A stretch of DNA of 64,000 nt, taken from the NCBI RefSeq assembly GCF_004117055.1, contig NZ_CP026363.1:62001-126000 (forward strand), written 5' to 3'. This stretch comes from Brevibacillus agri (lineage in GTDB: Bacteria; Bacillota; Bacilli; Brevibacillales; Brevibacillaceae). Of this stretch, positions 1 to 8,910 are shown in pieces. Below the pieces are notes generated by a model. It was not told the origin of the DNA, made no database searches, and saw nothing but the letters and a program-made list of their open reading frames with translations. Each line of letters starts with the position of its first letter. Positions within the stretch are counted from its first letter, which is position 1. A program made the position numbers and the translations under genes.

Positions 1-292
1 AAAACACGCCTTTTATCATCTTCAACCTCGAACCAGCAACCTGCCCAGACTCCCTTCATTTAACGCGTTTTCCCTCCACCCATACGAAGCAGACAGCCCC
101 AACTCCCTTACCGGAAGCCAAAGCACCTAAACCGTTTCCTCTTATTTTCTCCGTCCATCGCTACGACCACAATTAACCGTCAGCGCACGGTGTCTCGCTT
201 ACGAAAACTGCCGTCTTATCACCTCACCTGCACAAGCAAGCCCTGCCTGATCTGACCCGGCGTACAGCCTTGCCCCAACTCATTTCTGCAGC
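1..292. other. Intergenic, no feature recognised
   Basis: I see no convincing reading frame, RNA gene or repeat in these bases. The only ordered signal nearby is the terminator that starts at 293. Confidence 0.5.
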
Positions 293-325
293 AAAAAAAG
301 CCACCCGCGCCAACGGATAGCTTTT
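293..325 (-). terminator. Terminator of citA
   Basis: On the minus strand a 10-bp stem (298-307 with 314-323, including two G-U pairs) is followed by a run of seven U. It lies 30 bases past the citA stop codon. Confidence 0.75.
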
Positions 326-356
326 CTCCAAAACAAAAGACAAGACGCCTTCTCTA

Positions 357-1460
357 TTATTCCGGCATGGTGCCGATGTAATTCGATTGAGGACGGATGA
401 TCCGGTTTTTCGCGGCTTGCTCCAAAATGTGAGCGGTCCAGCCAACCACGCGGCTGACGGCGAACGTCGGCGTGAACAGGTTGTCGTCCAGCCCTACCGC
501 GCGCATCACTGCGGCGGCAAAGAACTCGACGTTTGTATTGAGCTTGCGGCCTGGCTTGTATTCTTCCAGCAGTTGCAGGCCGACCTTTTCTACGTGTGTC
601 GCGAGGTCAAACCACGGATCGTTGGCCGACAGCTCGGAAGCGACGACGCGCAAAGCGGTTGCCCGCGGGTCGACGGTTTTGTAGACGCGGTGTCCGAATC
701 CCATCAGGCGGCCGCCGTTTTCCAGCTTGTTGCGAATCCACGGCTCCGCGTTTTCCTTCGTGCCGATCGCTTCGATCATCTCGGTCACTTCGGACGGAGC
801 GCCACCGTGCAGAGGACCTTTCAAGGTGCCGATGGCCGCCGTAACCGCAGAAATCAGGTCAGACTCTGTAGAGCTGACGACGCGGCCTGCGAAGGTAGAG
901 GCATTCATGCCGTGCTCCTGCGTCAAAATCAGGTACGCATCCAGCGCCCGCACATGAGCCGGATTCGGCTTTTCCCCTTTTAACATGTACAGGTAGTTTG
1001 CCGTGTGATCCAGCTCCGGATTCGGGTCGAGCGGCTCGCGGCCTTCCAGACAGGCGAAGCGGTACGCGACAATCGTCGGCATTTTCGCTGCCAGCGCGAT
1101 GACCTCATCAATGGTTGGCGGGAAGCCGTGGGAGGAACTGCCCAGAGCGGAAACACCCGTGCGCAGCACGCTCATCATATCGACATCTGCCGGAATCAGC
1201 TTCAGGATTCCTTTGACATGTTCCGGCAGTTCGCGGTTTGCTTTGAGCTTGTTCTTCAATTCTGTAAGCTCCTGCTCGCTTGGCATATGTCCGAACCAGA
1301 GCAGGTGTGCGACTTCTTCAAATGTGTGATGAATAGCGAGATCGCGTGCCCAATGCCCGCGGTAAACAAGCAGTCCGTTAATTCCATCGACCAGGCTCAG
1401 GTCTGTTTCTGCTACGGCGATTCCATCCAGACCAATTGCCAAAGGATGTTGTTTTGTCAT
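357..1460 (-). CDS. citA: Citrate synthase, CitA type
   Basis: Condenses oxaloacetate and acetyl-CoA to citrate at the entry of the TCA cycle in the cytoplasm. The 367-residue protein has the expected family length and carries GPLHGG and GFGHRVYK, which hold the two catalytic histidines. The usual catalytic aspartate of the NVDF motif is glutamate (NVEF). I recall the same substitution in B. subtilis CitA, and overall the sequence reads as CitA rather than the major CitZ. The start is the ATG at 1460, 8 bases after AAAGGAG; a GTG 9 bases upstream lies too close to that site. A LysR-type gene lies just upstream on the same strand, which parallels the citR-citA pairing of Bacillus, although there the two genes are divergent. 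Confidence 0.93.
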   Translation of the reverse strand: MTKQHPLAIGLDGIAVAETDLSLVDGINGLLVYRGHWARDLAIHHTFEEVAHLLWFGHMPSEQELTELKNKLKANRELPEHVKGILKLIPADVDMMSVLRTGVSALGSSSHGFPPTIDEVIALAAKMPTIVAYRFACLEGREPLDPNPELDHTANYLYMLKGEKPNPAHVRALDAYLILTQEHGMNASTFAGRVVSSTESDLISAVTAAIGTLKGPLHGGAPSEVTEMIEAIGTKENAEPWIRNKLENGGRLMGFGHRVYKTVDPRATALRVVASELSANDPWFDLATHVEKVGLQLLEEYKPGRKLNTNVEFFAAAVMRAVGLDDNLFTPTFAVSRVVGWTAHILEQAAKNRIIRPQSNYIGTMPE

Positions 1461-1530
1461 GATCGCCACTCCTTTTTCATCTCTTTTCCCTCCAGTATAT
1501 CGATTATCAATATGAAAGGGAAATAGAATT

Positions 1531-1570
1531 AAAACCCGCTATTAATCACATTTCGTAATCATTCGGGTTT
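1531..1570 (-). terminator. Possible terminator after the LysR gene
   Basis: AAACCCG and CGGGTTTT can pair on the minus strand around a long AT-rich loop of about 25 bases, ending in TTTTAATT. It lies between the LysR gene and citA. The long loop makes it a weak candidate, and citA may be partly cotranscribed. Confidence 0.35.
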
Positions 1571-1583
1571 ACAGCAGCCCAAG

Positions 1584-2501
1584 CTATGCCTTGCTTCCTC
1601 CTTGCATGACCGGAGACATCGGCGGATACAGCGCCTGCAAAATCTCCATGAAGTGCTTCGCAGGCTCGCTGATCCCGGCTTTGGGCACGAGCAGGTAGGA
1701 GGCGACCTTTGGCAACACAAGTCCCGGCGTAGGCAGCTCGATAAAGCGATTTTCGAACAAATCCCGGCTCACGGCCGAACGTGGCAAAAAAGAGACGCCA
1801 AGCCCGTCTTCAATGAAGCGTTTGGTAATGTCCACCTGCGAGACAGCCATCGTGCGCAAGGCCAGCCCTCTCTGGCGCAAAAGCAGCAGCAGCTCGTCCC
1901 AGTAGCCCGGGTGATTGTGGGTCAGCAAACGGTTGGACTGCACCTCCTGCTCCCAATCGGGCAGCGGTGCGTCTATGTCCCCGCCGCTGTGCGGTACCGC
2001 AAATACAACCGGGTCCTCGTACAGCATGTACGTGTCCAACTGGAACTCTCCGGGCACCATCCGGGTCAGTCCCAGGTCTACTTGTCCACTCTGAACCAGC
2101 GGGCCGATCTCGACGGAGTCGGCAATTTTGATCGAGATGTCGACATCGGGATACTGCCTGGTAAAACGGTGAAGCAAATGGGAGAAGCGGGCACGGGCAA
2201 TGATCGGCGAGACTGCCACCTGGAGCTTTTCCCGATACCCTTGGCGCCACGCCTGCAAATCCTCCATGCTGTGGTGCCACTGTTCCAAAAGCCCTTTTGC
2301 ATGCGGCAGATAGCGCTTGCCTGCTGCCGTCAGCCGAACGCGCTTGCCGACGCGTTCAAACAGCTTGATCCCCAGCTCCTTTTCCAATTGCCGGATATGT
2401 TGGCTGACAGTGGGCTGAGCGATAAACAACGCCTCAGCCGTCTGATGAAAATTTTCGGTTGTAGCCGCCACCAGAAACGTTTGCAGCACGCGAAAGTCCA
2501 C
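1584..2501 (-). CDS. LysR-family regulator, probable CitR-like
   Basis: DNA-binding transcription regulator of 305 residues, the normal LysR length. Residues 1-60 form the winged helix-turn-helix (AEALFIAQPTVSQHIRQLE is the recognition region). The rest is a periplasmic-binding-like effector domain. The start is the GTG at 2501, preceded by AGGAGGAGATC; the frame is open 26 codons further upstream but without a ribosome site. In B. subtilis a LysR protein, CitR, controls citA, and the adjacent citrate synthase makes the same role likely here. The effector is not evident from sequence. Confidence 0.85.
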   Translation of the reverse strand: MDFRVLQTFLVAATTENFHQTAEALFIAQPTVSQHIRQLEKELGIKLFERVGKRVRLTAAGKRYLPHAKGLLEQWHHSMEDLQAWRQGYREKLQVAVSPIIARARFSHLLHRFTRQYPDVDISIKIADSVEIGPLVQSGQVDLGLTRMVPGEFQLDTYMLYEDPVVFAVPHSGGDIDAPLPDWEQEVQSNRLLTHNHPGYWDELLLLLRQRGLALRTMAVSQVDITKRFIEDGLGVSFLPRSAVSRDLFENRFIELPTPGLVLPKVASYLLVPKAGISEPAKHFMEILQALYPPMSPVMQGGSKA

Positions 2502-2788
2502 ACGATCTCCTCCTATCCATCTCTTGTCTCTATAGCCCCCAAAAACCTGCTTGTACCATCCATTTTCGTCGATTCCCACCGAAAACGAAAGAAAGGATCA
2601 GACAAAACGGTCCCAGGGTGAATTTGCATAACAGCCTGCCCTATTTTTGGGTCTTTCTTCCTCTTTTTTGAAATATTTTACTGGAAATCACTTTCATCCA
2701 TCCTCCTTATGGTACAATACAAAATCGAGTGCGAAAAACCATTTGCATTCGCACGCCAAAGAGAGATAGTCACAAAGGGGAGGAACTC

Positions 2789-4435
2789 ATGGAAACCACA
2801 ACAAACGTGAACCCGCCACGCAAAAGCTTGAAAAAGCCGCTGTTAATTGCCGGAGCGGCTGCTGTCGTAATTTTGGGCGGGCTTGGAACAGCCTACGCCA
2901 AATTCGACTTGTTCAAAAGCGCGAAAACGATCTACCTGCAATCCGAAGCTGAGAGCATGCTGAAGTTCTCATCTGACATGTCCAAGGCTTATGGGGAATA
3001 CGAAGACTACATGAAGCCATATCTGGAAAAACCTGTCCACTCCACTACGGAGCTGTCTGACATTACAGTAGATGCTGCCCTCCCGGACCCGCAAGCCCAG
3101 AAGGTACTCGAACTGTTGAAAAGTGCAAAAATTGTGATGCAAAGCAACATCGACGAGCAAAAAAACCAGCAGCAAGGCAACTTCGAAGTCCATCTCAAGG
3201 ACAAGAAGCTGGCTACTATTGAATATTTCCTGAACGACACCCAGTTCGGTTTCCGTCTGCCTGAGTTTTACTCCAAGTATGGCTATATGGATTTGAAAGA
3301 CCGCGATGCGCTCAACCAAAAGTTCGGCCAAGAGCTGCCGAAGCGCTTCCTCACTTATCGTGACCTGATGGAAGCTGTCCGCATCAGCCAGGATGAAGTG
3401 AAAAGCACGCTGACGCCTTACGCGATGCTGTACGCGGAATCGATCAAGGACAGCCAGGTGACCATCAACAAGGACGCTTCCTTCACGGAAGAAGGCTTCA
3501 AGGAAAGCGCGCGTGAAATCACCGTAACCTTTACCGAAGAAGAAGCGAAAGCCCTCGCAACGAAGCTCGCGGAGAAGGCAAAAGCGGACCAAAAGCTGTT
3601 TGACCTGATCTACACCCGCTACCACAATGTTTCGACATTGATGGCTGACAGCGGCTACGCCGTAGAGGAAATTTCTAAGGAAGAATTCAAGAAAAACTAC
3701 GACCAAGGCTTCGACGACTTGCTGAAAGACATCAACGACTCCACTACAGAAAGCAAGGAACAGCTCAAAATGGTCGTGCTCGTAGACGGCGATCACCAAA
3801 TTCTGTCCCGCAAGCTGATGTTTACCGGGAAAGACAACAAGGAAGAGCAACTGTTCTTCAGCGGCATCGCTTACCAAAAAGGCGCAGACAGATTCTATCG
3901 CTACGCCCTGCACAATCCGGAAGACCCGAAAAACGGCGAGCTGTCCTACACGTACAAAGCGACCGAGCAAAACGGCAAAACAAACGGCAAGCTGAGCGTG
4001 ATGGTCAAAGACAACGAGCAGCCTGCTCTGGATCTGGCTACCACGTTCGAATCCGTGAAGGAAGGCCAAAAAGTAACAGGCAAATACGACTTCGCTCTCG
4101 TCGTAGCGGATGAATACTCCGAGCCAGTCGCTTTGAACGGGAACATCACTGTATCCGAAACGACGACAGACAACGGCCGCGATTCCGATGGCAGCGTGAA
4201 AATCAACTTCGACAATCCGACTCCTGACATGCCAAAAGGATTCAGCCTGAAAGTGAAGTCCAAGCAAGAATTCGGAAAAGCGCTGGAGATTCCGGCGATG
4301 ACGGCTGATAATGCCATCAACCTCGCAAACCTTACCGACGAGCAAATGATGGAAATTCAGCAGGAAGCAGGAACCGCAGCGCAAAAATTCATGCAGGAAA
4401 ACGCCGAGCTGGTGCAGCAATTCATGATGCCGTAA
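2789..4435 (+). CDS. Membrane-anchored extracellular protein, function unknown
   Basis: 548 residues with a short Pro/Lys cytoplasmic head (MNPPRKSLKK-like), one transmembrane helix at about residues 19-40 (LLIAGAAAVVILGGLGTAYA), and a long hydrophilic Lys/Asp/Glu-rich outer part rich in helix and beta-strand. It resembles proteins of Paenibacillaceae known only as DUF families (DUF6583-like, from memory and unverified). The start is the ATG at 2789 after AAAGGGGAGGAACTC; an upstream in-frame start at 2729 lacks a ribosome site. A terminator follows closely, so the gene is monocistronic. I cannot assign a function. Confidence 0.75.
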   Translation: METTTNVNPPRKSLKKPLLIAGAAAVVILGGLGTAYAKFDLFKSAKTIYLQSEAESMLKFSSDMSKAYGEYEDYMKPYLEKPVHSTTELSDITVDAALPDPQAQKVLELLKSAKIVMQSNIDEQKNQQQGNFEVHLKDKKLATIEYFLNDTQFGFRLPEFYSKYGYMDLKDRDALNQKFGQELPKRFLTYRDLMEAVRISQDEVKSTLTPYAMLYAESIKDSQVTINKDASFTEEGFKESAREITVTFTEEEAKALATKLAEKAKADQKLFDLIYTRYHNVSTLMADSGYAVEEISKEEFKKNYDQGFDDLLKDINDSTTESKEQLKMVVLVDGDHQILSRKLMFTGKDNKEEQLFFSGIAYQKGADRFYRYALHNPEDPKNGELSYTYKATEQNGKTNGKLSVMVKDNEQPALDLATTFESVKEGQKVTGKYDFALVVADEYSEPVALNGNITVSETTTDNGRDSDGSVKINFDNPTPDMPKGFSLKVKSKQEFGKALEIPAMTADNAINLANLTDEQMMEIQQEAGTAAQKFMQENAELVQQFMMP

Positions 4436-4456
4436 GCCGCGCACCTGCGATAAGCA

Positions 4457-4490
4457 AAGAACCCTGTCCACAAGGCAGGGTTTTTTTTCT
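4457..4490. terminator. Bidirectional terminator
   Basis: Stem ACCCTG/CAGGGT (4461-4466 with 4476-4481) followed by eight T on the plus strand. It sits between two convergent genes and probably serves both. Confidence 0.8.
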
Positions 4491-4935
4491 ACCGATATCC
4501 CATGTAGATGATGAATCCGATCGCCGCGTAAAAGACGAGCCGGTCTACCGTGCGATAGAGCGTCTTCGACAGCCGCAGGCCGATCCACCCCGTCCGCAGC
4601 GGCCAAAAAAGCTGAATACGCCCCACCAGCATATCGCTGACCAGATGCGACAGCACCCCCCAGAGAGCAGCCCAGCCCGCTGGCGTATCGCCCCAAAAAA
4701 GGGCCGGCAGCAGCAGGATGACCCAGGAATGAGTGATCGTCCGGTGGCCCAGTCCTCTTTGCAGCATTTTCGAAAAAGGGCCGAAAAGATGCCCCAGCTT
4801 GCTTCGCGCCTGATCGATATCCGGCACCAGCGCCATCGTGGCTCCAATCACGCTGCCCTCCCAGGAGGGGTACGCCCAGTAGCCCGCGATTGCGCCCAGA
4901 AGCATGTGTGTCTTCCACGTCATTTGCTGTTTCAC
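4489..4935 (-). CDS. YdjM-family membrane-bound metal-dependent hydrolase
   Basis: 148-residue integral membrane protein with the family signature: an N-terminal His (KTHMLLG), a PDID motif near residue 39, a GHRTITHSW motif near 63-71, and HLVSDML near 97. These conserved His/Asp residues are thought to bind metal. The family is annotated as putative inner-membrane hydrolase (YdjM/YvsG-like, DUF457) and its substrate is unknown. The proposed start is the GTG at 4935; an ATG four codons downstream is an alternative, and neither has a strong ribosome site. It is followed by the shared terminator at 4457-4490. Confidence 0.8.
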   Translation of the reverse strand: MKQQMTWKTHMLLGAIAGYWAYPSWEGSVIGATMALVPDIDQARSKLGHLFGPFSKMLQRGLGHRTITHSWVILLLPALFWGDTPAGWAALWGVLSHLVSDMLVGRIQLFWPLRTGWIGLRLSKTLYRTVDRLVFYAAIGFIIYMGYR

Positions 4936-4986
4936 ACCGACTTTCCAAGATGTTCTCGTTCGCTTTTGCCCAGTTGGCGTGAAGAG

Positions 4987-5349
4987 CTATGCTTCCAAGA
5001 GCGGCATGAAACTTTGCGGATCGAGCCGCTCGCCTTCGATGACGATCGCCGTCATGCCGGACTCGGTTCCCGATTCGTGCCCTTCTCCCGTCTCCCAAAA
5101 AGCCGCCTGTCCCGCCTGAATCGGAATGCGCTGGTCATCCTCTCCCCGCACCCAGCCTTCTCCGCTGACCACGAGAAAAAGCTGCGGGCAAACAGCCGGA
5201 TGGTAGCCCACTACTCCGCCAGCCTGCAGATGAATGCAGCCGATGGACACTGGCTCGTCTGTGCGCACGATACGGGAAAACACAGCGCTGACAGAATCAA
5301 AACGTTCGATCTCCTTGCCTGCCTGTCTGTCGAACCGGAAACGCTTCAT
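4987..5349 (-). CDS. Cupin-domain protein
   Basis: 120 residues with one small beta-barrel. A glycine-rich core (LVVSGEGWVRGED, about residues 60-72) and a second strand pair (FWETGEGHES) correspond to the two cupin motifs. The usual HxH metal ligands are mostly replaced (residues around YHPAV keep one His), so metal binding is doubtful. The start is the ATG at 5349, a few bases after GGGGGAGAGG; eight upstream codons remain open. Substrate unknown. Confidence 0.75.
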   Translation of the reverse strand: MKRFRFDRQAGKEIERFDSVSAVFSRIVRTDEPVSIGCIHLQAGGVVGYHPAVCPQLFLVVSGEGWVRGEDDQRIPIQAGQAAFWETGEGHESGTESGMTAIVIEGERLDPQSFMPLLEA

Positions 5350-5437
5350 AGCCTCTCCCCCAGCTTTTGTCATTGAACCCCTATCTTAGCGCAATTGCCG
5401 CCTCGCGGACAGACTCGGATTTCCCTCAGCTTTATGT

Positions 5438-5482
5438 TATAATAGAAGCAGGAGGAACTAGCCAATACACCTCCTCTTTTTT
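5438..5482 (+). promoter_or_regulatory. Isolated -10 box followed by a terminator-like hairpin
   Basis: A perfect TATAAT (5438-5443) is followed by AGGAGG (5450-5455) pairing with CCTCCT (5470-5475) and six T. No plus-strand gene follows. Any transcript would be very short, so this may be a remnant or a decoy. Confidence 0.3.
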
Positions 5483-5506
5483 ATGCCCGCGCGCATGCGT
5501 GTTCCG

Positions 5507-7339
5507 TCAATCTGTACCGGCAGCATGCTCCTGTTTGAACCAGATGTCTTTGTAGTTGGCCTGTCCGAGCGCATTCAGCGAGACTCCGGCAAGCGCCGAG
5601 TTGTAGACCGAATGCTGCCGCGTATGGTACAGGTACAAGAGAGCCGATTGCTGTTCGAGCAACTGCTCGATATCGCGCAGCCTCCTTTGCTGGCACTCCC
5701 CGGACTGCTCCTCCATCAACTGCTCCAGCTCGCGGTCGATTTGCTCGCGCAAGGCCGGACTCCACAGTTGACGCACAAAGCTGATATCCGAACGGAAAAA
5801 CTCGACCATGCCCAAAATCCACTGTTCATCAAAAACTTCGCCCGCCAAAACGAGATCGGCTTGCCGCAACACGTCCGGCTTTTTCAACTCCTCGATCGGC
5901 ACGACAGTCACCTCTACATCCACGCCGCATTCCGCCAAATGCCGCTGTACCCACTCCGCGTTGTTTTCGTTTCCCGCTCCTTCGTATGTAAACAGCTTCA
6001 AGCACTCTCCGCGGTAGCCGCTTTGCATGACGGCAGTCCGTTTTTTCTCGCAGCTCTGCTCGGCTAACGCTGGCTCCACTCCGGCGACCTCGGGGAAAAA
6101 GCTGAAGGCACGCCCGTAACGATTTCCGCGCAGCTCCGCGATCATTTGCTTGCGCGAAAGGATGCGATCGAGCGCCTGGCGGAAAGCGGGAATTTGCTGC
6201 GGTCCTTGCCGATTCAGGTTAAAGGCGAGATAAGTCGCTCCCCGCTCTACCTGCTTCAGCTCCTGCCATCTGCCCAGCGGCTTCGGCATGCTCCACGCTG
6301 TCTGGAAGTGCACCTCTTTCGCTGTGGCGAAAAATTTTTCGCTGCGCTTGTCGAATGGCGGCACCACCCAGATTTCCACCCGATCCAAATGGGCCCTCCC
6401 GAGAAAATAAGTCGGAAATGCCTCCAGCACAAACATCTGCTCGTCGTTTTCCACCAGGCGAAAAGGCCCGCTCCCGACTGGCAGACGGCTGTACTCTTCC
6501 CCTTTTTGCTGCACCACGTCCCAAGGAACGATGGACAGCCGATCCGAGGCCAAATAGGCGGGCAGCAAACAGTTTGGGCGGCGCAGCTCGATTTGCAGTA
6601 CGGTGTCCCGCAGCGCAGTCATGCGCACGACATCCTGCAGCATCCACCAATACGGCGATTTCGTCTTTGGGTCAGCTACCCGCTCCAGCGTCCAGATCAC
6701 ATCATGAGCCGTAAGCTCGCGCCCGTGATGGAAAGACACGCCTTTTCGCAAATAAAACGTCCAGCTCGTCCCGTCCTCATTCGTCTCCCAGTAATGGGCC
6801 AGGTGCGGCTTGTACGTGTTTTGCTTCTCGTCGTACCGAATGAGCGTATCGAAAATTTGCCTGACCATGTGCGATTCGGTCCGTCGGTTGACAAACGCCG
6901 GGTCGAGAAAAGGAATTGTCCGGTAAAAGGCCATGCGCAGCGTGTCCAATGTGCGCGTTTCCACTGTTTGACTGCGAAAGCCAAACTGACCGGAGAGCCA
7001 GTCGAAAAAGCGTTCCCTGCCCCTTGCAGACAGCTCCGACTCATGGAGAAGCTGCATGGCCCGCTCCAGGTCGCCGTGCTGGATATGCGCCTTGGCGAGC
7101 GGGATGACGATCTGCTCCGCACTGCGCACGAAGACGAGCCGCGATCCTCGCCCGCGCCCCCGGCCCGGCATCCACTCAATCCAGCCTTGCTCCGAGAATT
7201 GCTTCAAAATGTTTTTGACATTGCGAACCGTACAGCAAAAAATCTCGGCCAACTCGCTCAACGTAATCTCCAGCGCCTCGCCCTCCGGCCTGTCGGCAAA
7301 ATGCTGGCGCAAGCGCAAGTAATGATAAACAATCTGCAT
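5507..7339 (-). CDS. SgrR-type regulator with solute-binding domain
   Basis: 610-residue fusion of an N-terminal winged helix-turn-helix (about residues 1-70) with a family-5 solute-binding domain (about 150-550), the architecture of SgrR. The HTH follows the pattern LSELAEIFCCTVRNVKNIL. The binding domain shows oligopeptide-binding signatures such as YKPHLAHYWETNEDGTSWTF. There is no signal peptide, so it is cytoplasmic and probably senses a small ligand. The start is the ATG at 7339. It is divergent from the MFS transporter gene at 7442 across about 100 bases, a common arrangement in which this regulator type controls the transporter. Ligand unknown. Confidence 0.88.
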   Translation of the reverse strand: MQIVYHYLRLRQHFADRPEGEALEITLSELAEIFCCTVRNVKNILKQFSEQGWIEWMPGRGRGRGSRLVFVRSAEQIVIPLAKAHIQHGDLERAMQLLHESELSARGRERFFDWLSGQFGFRSQTVETRTLDTLRMAFYRTIPFLDPAFVNRRTESHMVRQIFDTLIRYDEKQNTYKPHLAHYWETNEDGTSWTFYLRKGVSFHHGRELTAHDVIWTLERVADPKTKSPYWWMLQDVVRMTALRDTVLQIELRRPNCLLPAYLASDRLSIVPWDVVQQKGEEYSRLPVGSGPFRLVENDEQMFVLEAFPTYFLGRAHLDRVEIWVVPPFDKRSEKFFATAKEVHFQTAWSMPKPLGRWQELKQVERGATYLAFNLNRQGPQQIPAFRQALDRILSRKQMIAELRGNRYGRAFSFFPEVAGVEPALAEQSCEKKRTAVMQSGYRGECLKLFTYEGAGNENNAEWVQRHLAECGVDVEVTVVPIEELKKPDVLRQADLVLAGEVFDEQWILGMVEFFRSDISFVRQLWSPALREQIDRELEQLMEEQSGECQQRRLRDIEQLLEQQSALLYLYHTRQHSVYNSALAGVSLNALGQANYKDIWFKQEHAAGTD

Positions 7340-7441
7340 CGTCCGCTCACTCTTTTCGTTAAAAGGGGAACTTGTTCTCTTATTACTCTACCCTTTTTCT
7401 TCCCCTTTTTCCAACTACAATGGAGTACAAAGAGGGGGGTT

Positions 7442-8689
7442 ATGATGTCCATGCTGGTCAGCCAAACAAAACCGAAGGCCAATCCGCAATCGCCGCAGAG
7501 CGCCTCGCTCTGGCGCAACCGGCCGTTTCTCGTCCTGTTTTGCACCTCGACTTTGCTCGCTTGCGGCAGCAAAGTGTACGAACTCGCCTTGCCGCTTATT
7601 TTGTACGACATGACCCAGTCACCCGTAGCGATGACGACGATGAAAAGCATCGAGTTTTTGCCCAATTTGCTGCTCGCCATGTTCATTGGCGTATGGGTCG
7701 ACCGCTTTTCCAAAAAGCGCTGGTCGCAATGGATGGTGTTCGGGCAAATGGTGCTGCTGTTTTTGCTGTACGGCTTGTCAGCGGCGGGCCAGGCCCAGAT
7801 CATGCACTACTACGTGGCCGGATTTTTGCTGATGGCCCTGCACTACGGCTTTCAAAATGCCCGGGTCAGCATGCTCAAGCAGGTTGTCCCCACACCGCTG
7901 CTCACCTCGGCAAACGCCCGCTTTTCCTTCATGACTACGTTCATCGAGATCATGGGTCCGGCGCTCACGGGCTTTATCCTGCTGCTCGCCAGCCTGCACG
8001 CGGGTTTGTTGATTACAGGCTTCGCCTATTTGCTGGCTTTTGTCGCCATCTCGTTTCTGGAAAAGACCGATACGCCCCCGGCGCCAAAAACAGGCTTCTG
8101 GCAGGAGCTGAAGGCCGGCTGGATCGAGCTTTTGCGCAATCAGGCGCTGTGGCGCATCAGCCTGCTCGTCATTTTTCTCAACGCGACTTCCGGCATGTAC
8201 GACGCGATGATTATTTTCTTTGCCAAAGACCAGTTGCGGCTGGACACGTCTACGCTCGGGCTGGTTCTGTCCGCGGCCGGTCTCGGCGGCCTTGTTGGCA
8301 GCTCGGCGGTAGCCTCCCTGCGGCGGCGCTTTCCGATTGGGCAGTTGATGGGCACGACGATTTTGTTGCTCGGCTTCTCCTACCTGCTCATGGTTTTTGC
8401 CAGCAGTACGTGGTTGCTCTGTCTGTCGCTGTTTCTCACCGGGCTGATTTCTACCGTTGAAAATGTGTGCATCTGGACGTTTCGCCAGGAGACTACCCCG
8501 GCCCATTTGATCGGGCGGATCAGCGGCATTACCGGCTCCATCTTCAAGCTGGGCATCGTCTTTTCCATCTACGGCTCCGGCTTCATGACGGTATCGTTCG
8601 GCCCGTGGGCGGTATTTCTCGCCGCAGCCGTCGGCAATGGGCTGATTTTTTTGCTCTATCGCAAGCTCGCCCTGTGGCGGCTGGCATGA
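7442..8689 (+). CDS. MFS transporter, probable exporter
   Basis: 415-residue polytopic membrane protein with about 12 predicted transmembrane segments. The motif GVWVDRFSKKRW between segments 2 and 3 is the characteristic MFS motif A (GxxxDRxxRR). It resembles MFS_3-type exporters of macrolide or siderophore class. The start is the ATG at 7442 after AAGAGGGGGGT. The long upstream extension of the frame overlaps the divergent regulator gene and is not coding. Probably regulated by the divergent SgrR-type protein. Substrate unknown. Confidence 0.88.
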   Translation: MMSMLVSQTKPKANPQSPQSASLWRNRPFLVLFCTSTLLACGSKVYELALPLILYDMTQSPVAMTTMKSIEFLPNLLLAMFIGVWVDRFSKKRWSQWMVFGQMVLLFLLYGLSAAGQAQIMHYYVAGFLLMALHYGFQNARVSMLKQVVPTPLLTSANARFSFMTTFIEIMGPALTGFILLLASLHAGLLITGFAYLLAFVAISFLEKTDTPPAPKTGFWQELKAGWIELLRNQALWRISLLVIFLNATSGMYDAMIIFFAKDQLRLDTSTLGLVLSAAGLGGLVGSSAVASLRRRFPIGQLMGTTILLLGFSYLLMVFASSTWLLCLSLFLTGLISTVENVCIWTFRQETTPAHLIGRISGITGSIFKLGIVFSIYGSGFMTVSFGPWAVFLAAAVGNGLIFLLYRKLALWRLA

Positions 8690-8842
8690 TTGCGGGCAGC
8701 GAGGCTCAGGGGGGTGGGGGTGCTTTCCGGCTTTCTTGGCTGGCTCGGCCCTCTCCGCTGGCCCAACTCTATCAGCTTGCCCCGCCCCCTCAGCTTACCC
8801 GACTCTCTCCGCTGTCCCGGCTCCCTCGTCGTCTTGCCCGTC

Positions 8843-8886
8843 AAAAAAGCCACCCGCAGGTTGTTCACGCCTGCAAGTGGCTTTTC
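8843..8886. terminator. Bidirectional terminator
   Basis: AAGCCAC (8847-8853) pairs with GTGGCTT (8877-8883), extended by GCAGG/CCTGC. T runs follow in both directions, serving the MFS gene and the convergent chemoreceptor gene. Confidence 0.8.
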
Positions 8887-8910
8887 CGCTTTCCAGCTAC
8901 TCCCTTATCC

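Noticed and set aside
8690-8840. Pyrimidine-rich stretch after the MFS gene resembling one after glxK (18815-18950)
   Set aside because: Similar base bias but no shared repeat unit that I can align; treated as spacer DNA before a terminator.
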